Positions 34,101-42,643 of a stretch of DNA of 64,000 nucleotides are shown in pieces (position 1 is the first letter of the stretch; each line of letters begins with the position of its first letter). This stretch comes from Streptomyces neyagawaensis (GTDB lineage: Bacteria > Actinomycetota > Actinomycetes > Streptomycetales > Streptomycetaceae). Under the pieces are notes generated by a model. It was not told the origin of the DNA. It did no database searches and saw nothing but the letters and a program-made list of their open reading frames with translations. The stretch is from positions 62,001-126,000 of the forward strand of contig NZ_JAMGBG010000053.1 of the NCBI RefSeq assembly GCF_023516595.1. Reading direction: 5' to 3'. The translations under genes were made by a program, and so were the position numbers.

Positions 34101-34287
34101 GGGTGAAGGACAGGTACGCCCCCGGGTCGGACACCCGCAGCGCCCCACCCCCACCGCCGACCCCGCCCCCGGCGCCGCCGCCGACCGGGGAACCGTCGTC
34201 CGCCGACGCGGCCCCCGGCAGCGCGGGACCCACGGCAAGCCCCGCGCCCACTCCCAGAACGGTTCTACGGCTGACGTCCGCGGACAT
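31105..34287 (-). CDS. Secreted GH115 alpha-glucuronidase
   Basis: A 1060-residue enzyme. ATG 34287 has GAGGGGTG upstream and opens a Tat-type signal (MSADVSRRTVLGVGAGLAVG). The long catalytic region shows GH115 blocks such as KYRGVFINDENPAL, GNYVWPAVWGRAFAEDDPEN, GIVMGTSHEAPMMR and VVLTDDNWGNIRKHP. The C-terminal ~350 residues are beta-rich accessory domains. GH115 enzymes release (methyl)glucuronic acid from glucuronoxylan, which complements the downstream xylanase. A TCGAA/TTCGA palindrome sits about 100 bases upstream. Confidence 0.95.
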   Translation of the reverse strand: MSADVSRRTVLGVGAGLAVGPALPGAASADDGSPVGGGAGGGVGGGGGALRVSDPGAYLSFTPAPGAFSLVGVPVVVSSEDHPGVVRVAGDLRDDIERVTGVRPGGSMGREVVLVGTIGRSPLIDGLVSAGKLDVSGVRGKWETSLQTVVERPMPGVERAFVVAGSDPRGTIFGVYDVSYGIGVSPWYWWDDVPPVRRDEVYVLPGRYSQGTPAVKYRGVFINDENPALGTWAPAFFGPGKAPGYPGGFTADFWAKVFEVLLRLKGNYVWPAVWGRAFAEDDPENHARAKEYGIVMGTSHEAPMMRGIEEWNRHAVPAVRDSSGAIVTPGRDPYGGTGEWSYRRNADAIRAYWRDGIRRMVDEDFEGVVTLGMRGNGDTSLPDGDGIELMTEIIATQRRIIEEVTGRPADETPQVWTLYKEVQRYWDRGLRAPDDVTVVLTDDNWGNIRKHPDPREPRPGGYGLYYHFDYVGVGRNYKWVDTTNLANLWEQLHTADAYGNHGLWVANVGDLKGNELPTEFFLNYAWRPGRWGLENLEEWERGFARQNFGGRFAAEIAEVLSAYGQLQARRKPELLNRRITLDPSKDPTKDERAIVYDDKETPFYFGHHELERVTEEWRALARRTERLGRKLPAGVQDAWFEMVGYPVLATANLYGLREDEFTNLLYARQGRAATNDRAAAAEAGLARDFALADRFNTEAADGKWRGFQTQPHIGYGDVERYGSNAGWQQPEKDHQALPDEIFPKVRRIEVPEPAELGVAVDGADDRGAWWPGGASGTAAVLPVFSPYQTRPRQYVEIFNRGRTPFSYRVEPSVPWLIVDRSRGRVDQQVRLAVRVDWARVPAGGAEGTLTVSGAGASVTVKAVAEKPSARQARALRGFVEAGGYVAIDAEHHERAVGSSGGRVRWRRIERIGRTGAGMTPWPVTAARRTPGGAGPRLEYEVALLSVPAGGEVTVWAYVSPRNPALPTGGLRYAVSFDDAEPQVVDIHAVTGADDGLMNKQWARNTSDNVNATATRHTVAGPGVRRLKFWMVDPTVILQRLVIDTGGLTPTYLGPLESRRI

Positions 34288-34384
34288 GCCACACCCCTCG
34301 ACCGATCGACCCGACACCGGGATTTGCTCAGCGACATGACAAATGGTGGAGGGAGTGAAGCGAGGGGACAACGGGTCAGGCGCG

Positions 34385-34398
34385 TCGAATAGTTTCGA
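34385..34398. promoter_or_regulatory. CGAA/TTCG operator-like palindrome before the xylan genes
   Basis: TCGAATAGTTTCGA is a perfect 5-bp inverted repeat with a 4-base centre, 98 bases before the GH115 ATG. CGAA-TTCG inverted repeats are typical of sites bound by LacI-type sugar repressors near xylan genes in Streptomyces. No regulator gene is adjacent. Confidence 0.5.
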
Positions 34399-34449
34399 AG
34401 GTGGGAGACGAGGGATCCGCACGACTTCGATCGCACGGACCCACTCTGG

Positions 34450-35043
34450 CTAGTCCTCTCCCACGAGCCCTTCGAAGGGCACTTCCTTGCAGGGCTTGAT
34501 CCGCCCCTCGACCATGTACATGCTCCAGGCGGGGCTGACGTCGTCCTTCACCCGCTCCGGCTCCTCGAAGGCCAGGGTGTCGCCGGGGTGGAGCGTGTAC
34601 GTCAGGGGCTCACTCCACACGCCTGTCTTCACGTTGTAGGTCCGCGTGCGTTCCGGCGGCATCTTGCCCCGCGGCTGCTCACACACAAAGCCGCTCCTGG
34701 GCTTGTCGACACTGACGAAGATGCCCTCCGCGCTCAGGCGCTCGATCAGCCTCGACTTGTCGTCCCAACTCAGCGCGACGATCTCGTCGAACGTGAGGGT
34801 GACACTGCCGTCCTTGTGCCGTTCGAGCGCGTACGCCTGCGGCCCACCCGTCGACGACGGCGCCCCCACCACGACCCCCGCCGCCACCGCGCACGCCGCC
34901 AGCGCCACCAGAGCCCGCCGCGGCGTGACCCGGCGCCTGAGCACCGGCGCCTCCTCCGTCCGGTCCGCCGCGCGGAGCGCGATCTCCCGCTGGAGTTCGC
35001 CCAGCAGCCGGTCCTCGAACGTGTTCCCCGTCTTCGTCGTCAT
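34450..35043 (-). CDS. Membrane-anchored protein coupled to an ECF sigma factor
   Basis: A 197-residue protein. A cytoplasmic N-terminal part (~45 residues, EDRLLGELQREIALRAADR) precedes one hydrophobic helix (ALVALAACAVAAGVVVGAP) and an extracytoplasmic domain with two Cys (GFVCEQP, IKPCKEV). The ATG overlaps the stop of the sigma gene (ATGA). The layout suits an anti-sigma factor or a sigma-linked sensor, but no zinc-binding anti-sigma motif is visible, so the role is inferred from context only. Confidence 0.75.
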   Translation of the reverse strand: MTTKTGNTFEDRLLGELQREIALRAADRTEEAPVLRRRVTPRRALVALAACAVAAGVVVGAPSSTGGPQAYALERHKDGSVTLTFDEIVALSWDDKSRLIERLSAEGIFVSVDKPRSGFVCEQPRGKMPPERTRTYNVKTGVWSEPLTYTLHPGDTLAFEEPERVKDDVSPAWSMYMVEGRIKPCKEVPFEGLVGED

Positions 35044-35633
35044 GCCTTTCCCCCTGCGTAGCTGAGCCCTGCCGTCTGCTCCTTCGGCGCCGCCGCCGAC
35101 CGCAGCGCCTTGCGCGCCCGGTGCAGTCGCACCCTCGCGGTGACCTTGCGTATCCCGAGGGCGGTCGCCGCCTCAGTGACGCCGAGCTGGTCGACCGCGA
35201 CGAGTTCGATGACCGCGCGTTCCCCGTCGGGCAGCCCTTCCAGAGCGGCCAGCGCCCGGCGCCCGGCGGCCTCCGCGTCGAGCTTCTCCTCCAGCCGGTC
35301 GATGTCGTCGCCGTCGAGCAACCGGCGGCCGGCGATACGGCTGCCGAGGACGCTCTGACGCGCGCTGCGCCGGGCCTCCGCGGCGACGACGTTGCGCGCG
35401 ATGCCGTACAGCCAGGCCGTCTCGCTGCCGAGGTCGGCCCGGTAGGCGTGCGCGGAGTCGATGGCCGCGAGGAACGTCTCGGCGGTCAGGTCGGCGACGG
35501 TGTGCGGATCGGTGACCCGCCGGGCCATGAACCGGGTGACGGTGTCGACGTGACGGCGGTAGAAGACCTCGAACGCCGCGGGATCGTACATCCCTCCCGG
35601 CGGACCGCCCCGGCTTCTGCTGTCCGGTGCCAA
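35040..35633 (-). CDS. ECF-family RNA polymerase sigma factor
   Basis: A 197-residue sigma-70-type factor. Region 2 includes FEVFYRRHVDTVTRFMARRV, DLTAETFLAAID and TAWLYGIARNVVA; region 4 includes ALEGLPDGERAVIELVAVDQ and LGVTEAATALGIRKVTARVR. A TTG start at 35633 is supported by GGGAGG eight bases upstream; the internal ATG (35591) lies directly against its purine run and is less likely. It is coupled by overlap to the membrane protein gene 34450-35043. Confidence 0.9.
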   Translation of the reverse strand: MAPDSRSRGGPPGGMYDPAAFEVFYRRHVDTVTRFMARRVTDPHTVADLTAETFLAAIDSAHAYRADLGSETAWLYGIARNVVAAEARRSARQSVLGSRIAGRRLLDGDDIDRLEEKLDAEAAGRRALAALEGLPDGERAVIELVAVDQLGVTEAATALGIRKVTARVRLHRARKALRSAAAPKEQTAGLSYAGGKA

Positions 35634-35754
35634 GGTGTGTACCTCCCGTCGTCGGTCATGCTGTCACCTGTACTTGGCCGGGGAGGGCGAAGGCGTTACC
35701 GGGAGGTCCCAGGCGCAGCGAAACCGAGAGCAGACGAAGCCGGGAACGACGAAA

Positions 35755-35784
35755 GGGCCCGTACGACCGAAGTCGTACGGGCCC
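35755..35784 (-). terminator. Terminator after tuf
   Basis: A perfect 13-bp stem, GGGCCCGTACGAC with GTCGTACGGGCCC, closes a CGAA loop. It lies 43 bases beyond the tuf stop and also faces the ECF gene. It can work in either direction. Confidence 0.9.
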
Positions 35785-35827
35785 CTTCTGGAGCTCGTGC
35801 TGGAGCTACCAGGTCAGATCAACGGAC

Positions 35828-37021
<1,194 letters not shown>

Positions 37022-37098
37022 GGGGTCCTCCTGTGGAGTGGTTCTGAACGCCTTGCTTCATCGGCGCCAGGTGATCTTTGCTGGAAAGCCCGGGCCCC

Positions 37099-37134
37099 GG
37101 GGTCAAACATCCGCGTTCGCGGGGGTTTGACCCC
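37099..37134 (-). terminator. Hairpin in the fusA-tuf spacer
   Basis: GGGGTCAAAC pairs with GTTTGACCCC, and inside that CCGCG pairs with CGCGG. There is no T-run, so it may be a partial terminator or a processing site that sets tuf levels apart from fusA. Confidence 0.6.
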
Positions 37135-37177
37135 GTAAGGCTCCGGAGTCAAGCCTAAAGGCTGGAACTCTGCTGAG

Positions 37178-39304
37178 TTACTCGCCCTTGGCCTTCGCGA
37201 TGATCTCCTCGGCGACGTTCCGCGGAACCTCGGCGTAGGAGTCGAACTGCATGGAGTAGCTGGCGCGGCCGGACGTCTTGCTGCGCAGGTCGCCGACGTA
37301 GCCGAACATCTCCGAGAGGGGCACGAGGCCCTTCACGACACGGGCACCGGCCCGCTCCTCCATGGCCTGGATCTGGCCACGGCGGGAGTTGATGTCGCCG
37401 ATGACCTCACCCATGTAGTCCTCGGGCGTGGTGACCTCGACGGCCATCATGGGCTCGAGCAGCACGGGGCTGGCCTTGCGGGCGGCCTCCTTGAAGGCCT
37501 GCGAACCGGCGATCTTGAACGCCAGCTCGGAGGAGTCGACCTCGTGGTAGGCACCGTCGAGAAGCGTGACGCGGACGCCCGTCATCTCGTACCCGGCGAG
37601 GATGCCGAACTGCATGGCCTCCTGCGCACCGGCGTCCACCGAAGGGATGTACTCCTTCGGGATACGGCCACCGGTCACCTTGTTCACGAACTCGTACGAG
37701 GCGTCGCCGCCCTCGATCGGCTCGATCGCGATCTGCACCTTGGCGAACTGGCCGGTACCACCAGTCTGCTTCTTGTGCGTGTAGTCGACGCGCTCGACGG
37801 CCTTGCGGATCGTCTCGCGGTAGGCGACCTGCGGCTTGCCGACGTTGGCCTCGACCTTGAACTCACGGCGCATACGGTCGACGAGCACCTCGAGGTGCAG
37901 CTCGCCCATACCGCCGATGATGGTCTGGCCGGTCTCCTCGTCGGAGTGGACCTGGAAGGAGGGGTCCTCCTCGGCCAGGCGCTGGATCGCGACGCCGAGC
38001 TTCTCCTGGTCGCCCTTCGACTTGGGCTCGATGGCGACCTGGATGACCGGGGCCGGGAAGTCCATGGACTCCAGGATCACCGGCTGCTTGTCGTCGGCCA
38101 GCGTCTCACCGGTGGTGGTCTGCTTCAGGCCCATGACGGCGACGATGTCGCCGGCGCCCACCGAGTCGATCTCCTCACGCTTGTTCGCGTGCATGCGGTA
38201 GATCTTGCCGATGCGCTCCTTCTTGCCCTTGACGGAGTTCAGCACGGCGGTGCCGGACTCCAGGCGACCGGAGTAGATCCGGACGAAGGTGAGCTTGCCG
38301 AGGTGCGGGTCGCTCATGATCTTGAACGCCAGCGCGGACAGCGGCTCGTCGTCGGACGGCTTGCGCTTGATGACCTCTTCCGGGTCGTTGACGGCGTGGC
38401 CCTCGATGGCCTCGACGTCAAGCGGCGTCGGGAGGTAGCGCACGACCGCGTCGAGCAGGGGCTGAACGCCCTTGTTCTTGAACGCGGTACCGCAGAACAC
38501 CGGGGTCACCGTGGTGCCGGTGCCCTTGCCGGAGGCGATGGTGATACGACGGATCGCCGCGTAGAGCTGCTCCTCGGTGGGCTCCTCGCCCTCCAGGTAC
38601 AGCTCCATCAGCTCCTCGTCGTTCTCGGCGACGGCCTCGAGCAGCTTGCCGCGCCATTCCTCGGCAGCCTCGGTGTGCGTGGCCGGGATGTCGACGGTGT
38701 CGTACATCTCACCCTTGGCGGCCTCGGCGGACCACACGAGCGCCTTCATGCGGACCAGGTCCACGACGCCCTTGAAGTCGGCCTCAGCACCGATGGGGAG
38801 CTGCATGACGAGCGGCTGGGCGCCCAGGCGGTCCGAGATCATGTCCACGCAGCGGTGGAACTCGGCGCCGGTGCGGTCCAGCTTGTTGACGAAGCAGATG
38901 CGGGGCACACCGTAACGGTCGGCCTGACGCCACACCGTCTCGGACTGCGGCTCCACGCCGGCAACGCCGTCGAACACCGTCACGGCGCCGTCGAGAACGC
39001 GGAGCGAACGCTCCACCTCGACGGTGAAGTCGACGTGACCCGGGGTGTCGATGATGTTGATGGTGTGGTCGACACCCTCAAGCGGCCAGTGACAGGTGGT
39101 GGCAGCAGAGGTGATCGTGATGCCACGCTCCTGCTCCTGCTCCATCCAGTCCATGGTGGCGGCGCCGTCGTGGACCTCACCGATCTTGTAGCTGACGCCG
39201 GTGTAGAAGAGGATCCGCTCGGTGGTGGTCGTCTTGCCCGCGTCGATGTGGGCCATGATCCCGATGTTGCGGACCCTGGCCAGGTCAAGTGAAGTGGTAG
39301 CCAT
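37178..39304 (-). CDS. fusA: Elongation factor G
   Basis: A 708-residue translocase GTPase. It has AHIDAGKTTTTERILFYTG, DTPGHVDF and NKLDRTGA in the G domain, then domains II-V (LAEEDPSFQVHSDEETGQTI, RRGQIQAMEERAGARVV). It is in the order rpsL-rpsG-fusA-tuf. No frameshift or change is visible; fusidic-acid phenotype cannot be judged by eye. Confidence 0.99.
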   Translation of the reverse strand: MATTSLDLARVRNIGIMAHIDAGKTTTTERILFYTGVSYKIGEVHDGAATMDWMEQEQERGITITSAATTCHWPLEGVDHTINIIDTPGHVDFTVEVERSLRVLDGAVTVFDGVAGVEPQSETVWRQADRYGVPRICFVNKLDRTGAEFHRCVDMISDRLGAQPLVMQLPIGAEADFKGVVDLVRMKALVWSAEAAKGEMYDTVDIPATHTEAAEEWRGKLLEAVAENDEELMELYLEGEEPTEEQLYAAIRRITIASGKGTGTTVTPVFCGTAFKNKGVQPLLDAVVRYLPTPLDVEAIEGHAVNDPEEVIKRKPSDDEPLSALAFKIMSDPHLGKLTFVRIYSGRLESGTAVLNSVKGKKERIGKIYRMHANKREEIDSVGAGDIVAVMGLKQTTTGETLADDKQPVILESMDFPAPVIQVAIEPKSKGDQEKLGVAIQRLAEEDPSFQVHSDEETGQTIIGGMGELHLEVLVDRMRREFKVEANVGKPQVAYRETIRKAVERVDYTHKKQTGGTGQFAKVQIAIEPIEGGDASYEFVNKVTGGRIPKEYIPSVDAGAQEAMQFGILAGYEMTGVRVTLLDGAYHEVDSSELAFKIAGSQAFKEAARKASPVLLEPMMAVEVTTPEDYMGEVIGDINSRRGQIQAMEERAGARVVKGLVPLSEMFGYVGDLRSKTSGRASYSMQFDSYAEVPRNVAEEIIAKAKGE

Positions 39305-39343
39305 AAGGCTTCAGTCTTCTCTCGGTCTCGATGGGGTCTGCGA

Positions 39344-39814
39344 CTACCAGCGGTAGTGCGCGAAGGCCTTGTTGGACTCGGCCATCTTGTGGGTGTCCTC
39401 GCGCTTCTTCACAGCGGCACCGAGGCCGTTGGAGGCGTCGAGAAGCTCGTTGAGCAGACGCTCGGTCATCGTCTTCTCGCGACGGGCGCGGGAGTAACCG
39501 ACGAGCCAGCGCAGCGCGAGCGTGTTGGCACGACCGGGCTTGACCTCGATCGGAACCTGGTACGTCGCACCACCGACACGGCGGGACTTGACCTCGAGGG
39601 TCGGCTTGATGTTCTCCAGAGCGCGCTTCAGCGTGATGATCGGGTCGTTGCCCGTCTTCTCACGCAGGCCCTCCATGGCGCCGTAGACGATGCGCTCGGC
39701 GGTGGAGCGCTTGCCGTTCAGCAGCACCTTGTTGATGAGCGACGTGACAAGAGGAGAACCGTAGACCGGGTCGATGATGACCGGGCGCTTCGGGGCGGGG
39801 CCCTTACGAGGCAT
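39344..39814 (-). CDS. rpsG: 30S ribosomal protein S7
   Basis: A 156-residue primary binder of the 16S rRNA 3' domain: MPRKGPAPKRPVIIDPVYGS, NGKRSTAERIVYGAMEGLRE, SRRVGGATYQVPIEV and RWLVGYSRARREKTM. In E. coli S7 regulates the str operon. It begins 2 bases after rpsL. Confidence 0.98.
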   Translation of the reverse strand: MPRKGPAPKRPVIIDPVYGSPLVTSLINKVLLNGKRSTAERIVYGAMEGLREKTGNDPIITLKRALENIKPTLEVKSRRVGGATYQVPIEVKPGRANTLALRWLVGYSRARREKTMTERLLNELLDASNGLGAAVKKREDTHKMAESNKAFAHYRW

Positions 39815-39816
39815 TC

Positions 39817-40188
39817 TTACTTCTCCTTCTTGGCGCCGTAGCGGCTGCGGGCCTGCTTGCGGTTCTTGACACCCTGGGTGTCGAGCGAGCCGCGGATGAT
39901 CTTGTAGCGAACACCCGGCAGGTCCTTCACACGGCCACCACGCACGAGCACGATGGAGTGCTCCTGCAGGTTGTGTCCCTCACCCGGAATGTAAGCGGTG
40001 ACCTCGATCCCGCTGGTCAGACGCACACGCGCGACCTTACGCAGGGCCGAGTTCGGCTTCTTCGGGGTGGTCGTGAACACACGCGTGCAGACGCCGCGAC
40101 GCTGAGGGGAACCCTCGAGTGCGGGCGTCTTGTTCTTCTCGACCTTGTCCTGCCGGCCCTTACGGACCAGCTGCTGGATCGTAGGCAC
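39817..40188 (-). CDS. rpsL: 30S ribosomal protein S12
   Basis: A 123-residue decoding-centre protein. The GTG at 40188 gives (M)PTIQQLVRKGRQDKVEKNK; the longer frame adds 16 residues and was rejected. K43 (TTTPKKPNSALRK) and K88 (GGRVKDLPGVRY), the usual streptomycin-resistance positions, are wild type. It has a leader of about 190 bases from the promoter at 40384-40412. Confidence 0.98.
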   Translation of the reverse strand: MPTIQQLVRKGRQDKVEKNKTPALEGSPQRRGVCTRVFTTTPKKPNSALRKVARVRLTSGIEVTAYIPGEGHNLQEHSIVLVRGGRVKDLPGVRYKIIRGSLDTQGVKNRKQARSRYGAKKEK

Positions 40189-40383
40189 TACTTCTCCGGT
40201 TTCTGTGTGCCGAATGGTGAAGCTAACCCGGAACATCTCCGACCCACGCGGTCGGGTGTGTCGAATACTGCGGGTTCCCGCCGCGAGGCAGAAGGGCGCA
40301 GATTACGGCGTCCGCTTACGGCTCCCACCTGTGCGGTTCAAGGCACGCACGAGAGCCAGGGCACACCCCAGGCACAAGGTCTG

Positions 40384-40412
40384 AGCGTACCTATCGCATT
40401 CGCTACGGTCAA
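40384..40412 (-). promoter_or_regulatory. rpsL (str operon) promoter
   Basis: On the minus strand TTGACC (rc of 40407-40412), a 17-base spacer and TACGCT (rc of 40384-40389) make a good HrdB-type promoter. It is preceded by a short A/T-rich patch (CATTTGTT), rare in this DNA and possibly an UP-like element. Confidence 0.72.
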
Positions 40413-40898
40413 AACAAATGGGTAGCCGCTGCGCTGGGCTGGGGCGGGGGCCTTGACGGTGGGAGGTCGGGGGTTGCCGCCGGGCGAGGCGGCTGTCCGG
40501 CGTGGGACCCCTCCACCGAAGGTTCGCCCGACGAAGGCTCCCGGCAGGGCAGCTGTCCGACGAGACGCTCCCTGAGCAGTGCGGGAGTCGGACTGGGGCA
40601 GCCGCCCAGCGCGAGGCTGCGCAGCAAGGAGGGGCGGCCAGGTAGCGAGAGGCTGCCCGGCGAGGGTGCGGCGGCTGCGTAGCGAGAGGGTGCCCTGCAA
40701 GGCGACGACTCTCCCGCAAAGGGATGCCCGGCAAGTACGAGGTGTCGCTCGCTCGGGCGGGAGGGCTTACCGGCGTTGACTTGTCGGCGTTGACTTGTCG
40801 GCGTTGGCTGTCGCCGGTCGGTGGTCGCCCGCCGCGCAGGCGCCCCGGCCTGGCCGGAGGTTTCCCGGCCTCCCCACGGCCCACCCGCACCGTCGTCG
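40413..40898. other. Spacer upstream of rpsL with degenerate repeats
   Basis: About 480 bases without a convincing gene. From about 40560 to 40735 the sequence is made of loosely repeated words such as AGCGAGAGGCTGCCC, AGCGAGAGGGTGCCC and GGGATGCCCGGCAAG, like a decayed minisatellite. Open frames on the minus strand (up to ~195 codons) are Arg/Pro/Ala-rich and look like products of base composition. Confidence 0.5.
40771..40811 (+). repeat. Three tandem 14-bp repeats
   Basis: CGGCGTTGACTTGT occurs at 40771-40784 and 40785-40798, followed by a partial third copy CGGCGTTGGCTGT (40799-40811). Each full unit contains TTGACT, which could act as a -35 box on the plus strand. No gene starts soon after on that strand. 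Confidence 0.8.
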
Positions 40899-41450
40899 TC
40901 AGACTCCGCTTTCCGAGGCCACCCCGGCGATGATCATGAGGGCGAGGAAGAAGGCCCAGCCGGCGACCGAGAGCCAGCCCAGGATGAGGCCCGCCAGGGC
41001 GAAGCCCTCGCCGCCCTCACCGGTGCGCTTGATCTCGGAGCGGGCGGTGTGGCCGAGGATGACGGCCGGGATACCGGTGAGCCCCATGGTCATCGTGGTG
41101 AGCACACCGCACACCATCGCGCCGACGGCCTTGCCGTTGGTGGGCGGGGGCGGGACGGGCGCCGGCATGAACGTACGCGGGACCATCGGGGGCATCGCGG
41201 GCATCGCACTCGGCTGCATGGCAGAAGGCCCCTGCGGCAGGTCGGCGACCAGAAGGGCCAGCTCGCCCACCGTGCGCGCCGTGTAGGCCCGCTCGATGCG
41301 CTTCTCATACTCGTCCTGCTGAAGGCGGCCCTCACTGAAGCCGGCCCGCAGGACATCCACGGCACGCTCACGATCGGCATGGGCGGCAAGCAGCGACGGA
41401 CTACTGCCCTGCGCCTGCCACGGCATCGGCTGCCACGACGGGTTCGACAC
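40899..41450 (-). CDS. DUF1707/DUF4190 membrane protein
   Basis: A 183-residue protein from the GTG at 41450 (GGGGGAG upstream). A DUF1707 segment (HADRERAVDVLRAGFSEGRL to ELALLVADLP) lies near the N-terminus; a Pro/Met-rich linker follows; the end is a DUF4190-like pair of membrane helices (KAVGAMVCGVLTTMTMGLTG, AGLILGWLSVAGWAFFLALM). Function is unknown; related proteins are common in actinobacteria. It diverges from the Crp-like gene, with 259 bases between. Confidence 0.85.
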   Translation of the reverse strand: MSNPSWQPMPWQAQGSSPSLLAAHADRERAVDVLRAGFSEGRLQQDEYEKRIERAYTARTVGELALLVADLPQGPSAMQPSAMPAMPPMVPRTFMPAPVPPPPTNGKAVGAMVCGVLTTMTMGLTGIPAVILGHTARSEIKRTGEGGEGFALAGLILGWLSVAGWAFFLALMIIAGVASESGV

Positions 41451-41709
41451 GAGAAACACTCCCCCGGACTGGTTGTGCCTCCAATGATGCTCCAACGCGC
41501 GCCGCAGGGCATCGGTTCCCGGGCCCGCCTTCTGTTGCGGTTCCGTCTCCTTGAGTCGCATGCGCGTAACAGCGGCCATGTTTGTCACCGGTTGATCAAT
41601 CCGATGCTCATACCCAGGGCGGGTTGAGTACGTTCATGGGTTGCCGTGCGGTCCCGGATCGCGGATCGCGTATTCACGGGGACGTCTGCTCTCCGGGACA
41701 GGGGAATCA

Positions 41710-42456
41710 ATGACCGCGCCAGGCTTACCGGGAGATTCCGGGCTCGACGACCGCGTGCCGTTCCTCGCCCGGCTGGAGACCGCGGACCGCGGCGCGCTGC
41801 TCGGCCTGGGCCGTGAGCTGGCCTTCAAACCTCGCGATGTCCTGCTCCACCAGCACGAACCCTCGTCGTTCGTCCTCTTCGTGACACACGGCTGGACGAA
41901 GGTGACCGCGGCCGCGGTCAACGGGTACGAGGCCCTCCTCGCGCTGCGCGGCCCCGGCGACATCATCGGCGAGTCCGCCGCGCTCACCGGCCGGCCGCGT
42001 TCGGCGACGGTGACGGCGCTGGAGGCGGTACGGGCGGTGGCCGTGGACCGGGACCGCTTCACCGAGTTCCTCGGCGGCTCCCCCACCGTGTCGTACGCGC
42101 TGCTCGGCCTCACGTCCGACCGGATGCGCGCGGCCGACCAACGGCGGCTGGAGTTCGCGTCGATGAGCGTGCGGGAACGGCTCGCGGCTCTGCTGCTGGA
42201 GCTGGCCCACACCAACGCGCGTTACACGAAGGCGGGCGTCGAACTCCTTGTCCCGCTGAGCAAGCAGGAACTCGCCGGATCTGTCGGTGCCTCGCGCGAG
42301 ATGGTCCAGCGGCTGCTGAAGGATCTGCGGGAACGAGGCGTCGTGGTCACCGGACGACGGACGCTCAAGATCGTGCGGATGGACGTCCTGCGGCGGATCG
42401 CGCGCGCTGAGGGCGGCGACTGCGGGAGGACGGCCGGGGTCGAGTCCGGGTTCTGA
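41710..42456 (+). CDS. Crp/Fnr-type regulator with cyclic-nucleotide-binding site
   Basis: A 248-residue protein from ATG 41710. The N-terminal cyclic-nucleotide-binding domain has the phosphate-binding cassette GDIIGESAALTGRPRSATVT with the Glu and Arg that hold cAMP-type ligands. A C-terminal winged helix (PLSKQELAGSVGASREMVQR) follows. Codon 6 is TTA (41725-41727), a rare leucine codon read by the bldA tRNA in Streptomyces, so its translation may be tied to development. It begins a run of six plus-strand genes that includes a cyclase-like protein. Confidence 0.92.
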   Translation: MTAPGLPGDSGLDDRVPFLARLETADRGALLGLGRELAFKPRDVLLHQHEPSSFVLFVTHGWTKVTAAAVNGYEALLALRGPGDIIGESAALTGRPRSATVTALEAVRAVAVDRDRFTEFLGGSPTVSYALLGLTSDRMRAADQRRLEFASMSVRERLAALLLELAHTNARYTKAGVELLVPLSKQELAGSVGASREMVQRLLKDLRERGVVVTGRRTLKIVRMDVLRRIARAEGGDCGRTAGVESGF

Positions 42457-42643
42457 GGTTTCCGGGGTCCGAGTTTCCGGGTTCTGAGGTTCCCCCGGGC
42501 TGCCGCCGAGCGCCGTGCCCCATGAGGCGTGTGCTGCCTCTGTGCACACGGTCACACTTCGAGTGGGTCATCCGTCCTCTCGCGGGACCCGGGGTCGACG
42601 CCACGCTTCTCACCCAGGCGACAGGCCCCATCGAGAGGCGACC

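Noticed and set aside
37544..39292. A 582-codon open frame opposite fusA
   Set aside because: It is an antisense shadow of EF-G, with no domain or ribosome site.
39817..40188. Streptomycin-resistance changes in S12
   Set aside because: K43 and K88 are the usual sensitive-type residues.
40303..40890. A 195-codon minus-strand frame upstream of rpsL
   Set aside because: It overlaps the rpsL promoter, has no family likeness, and its Ala/Pro/Arg content follows the degenerate repeats.
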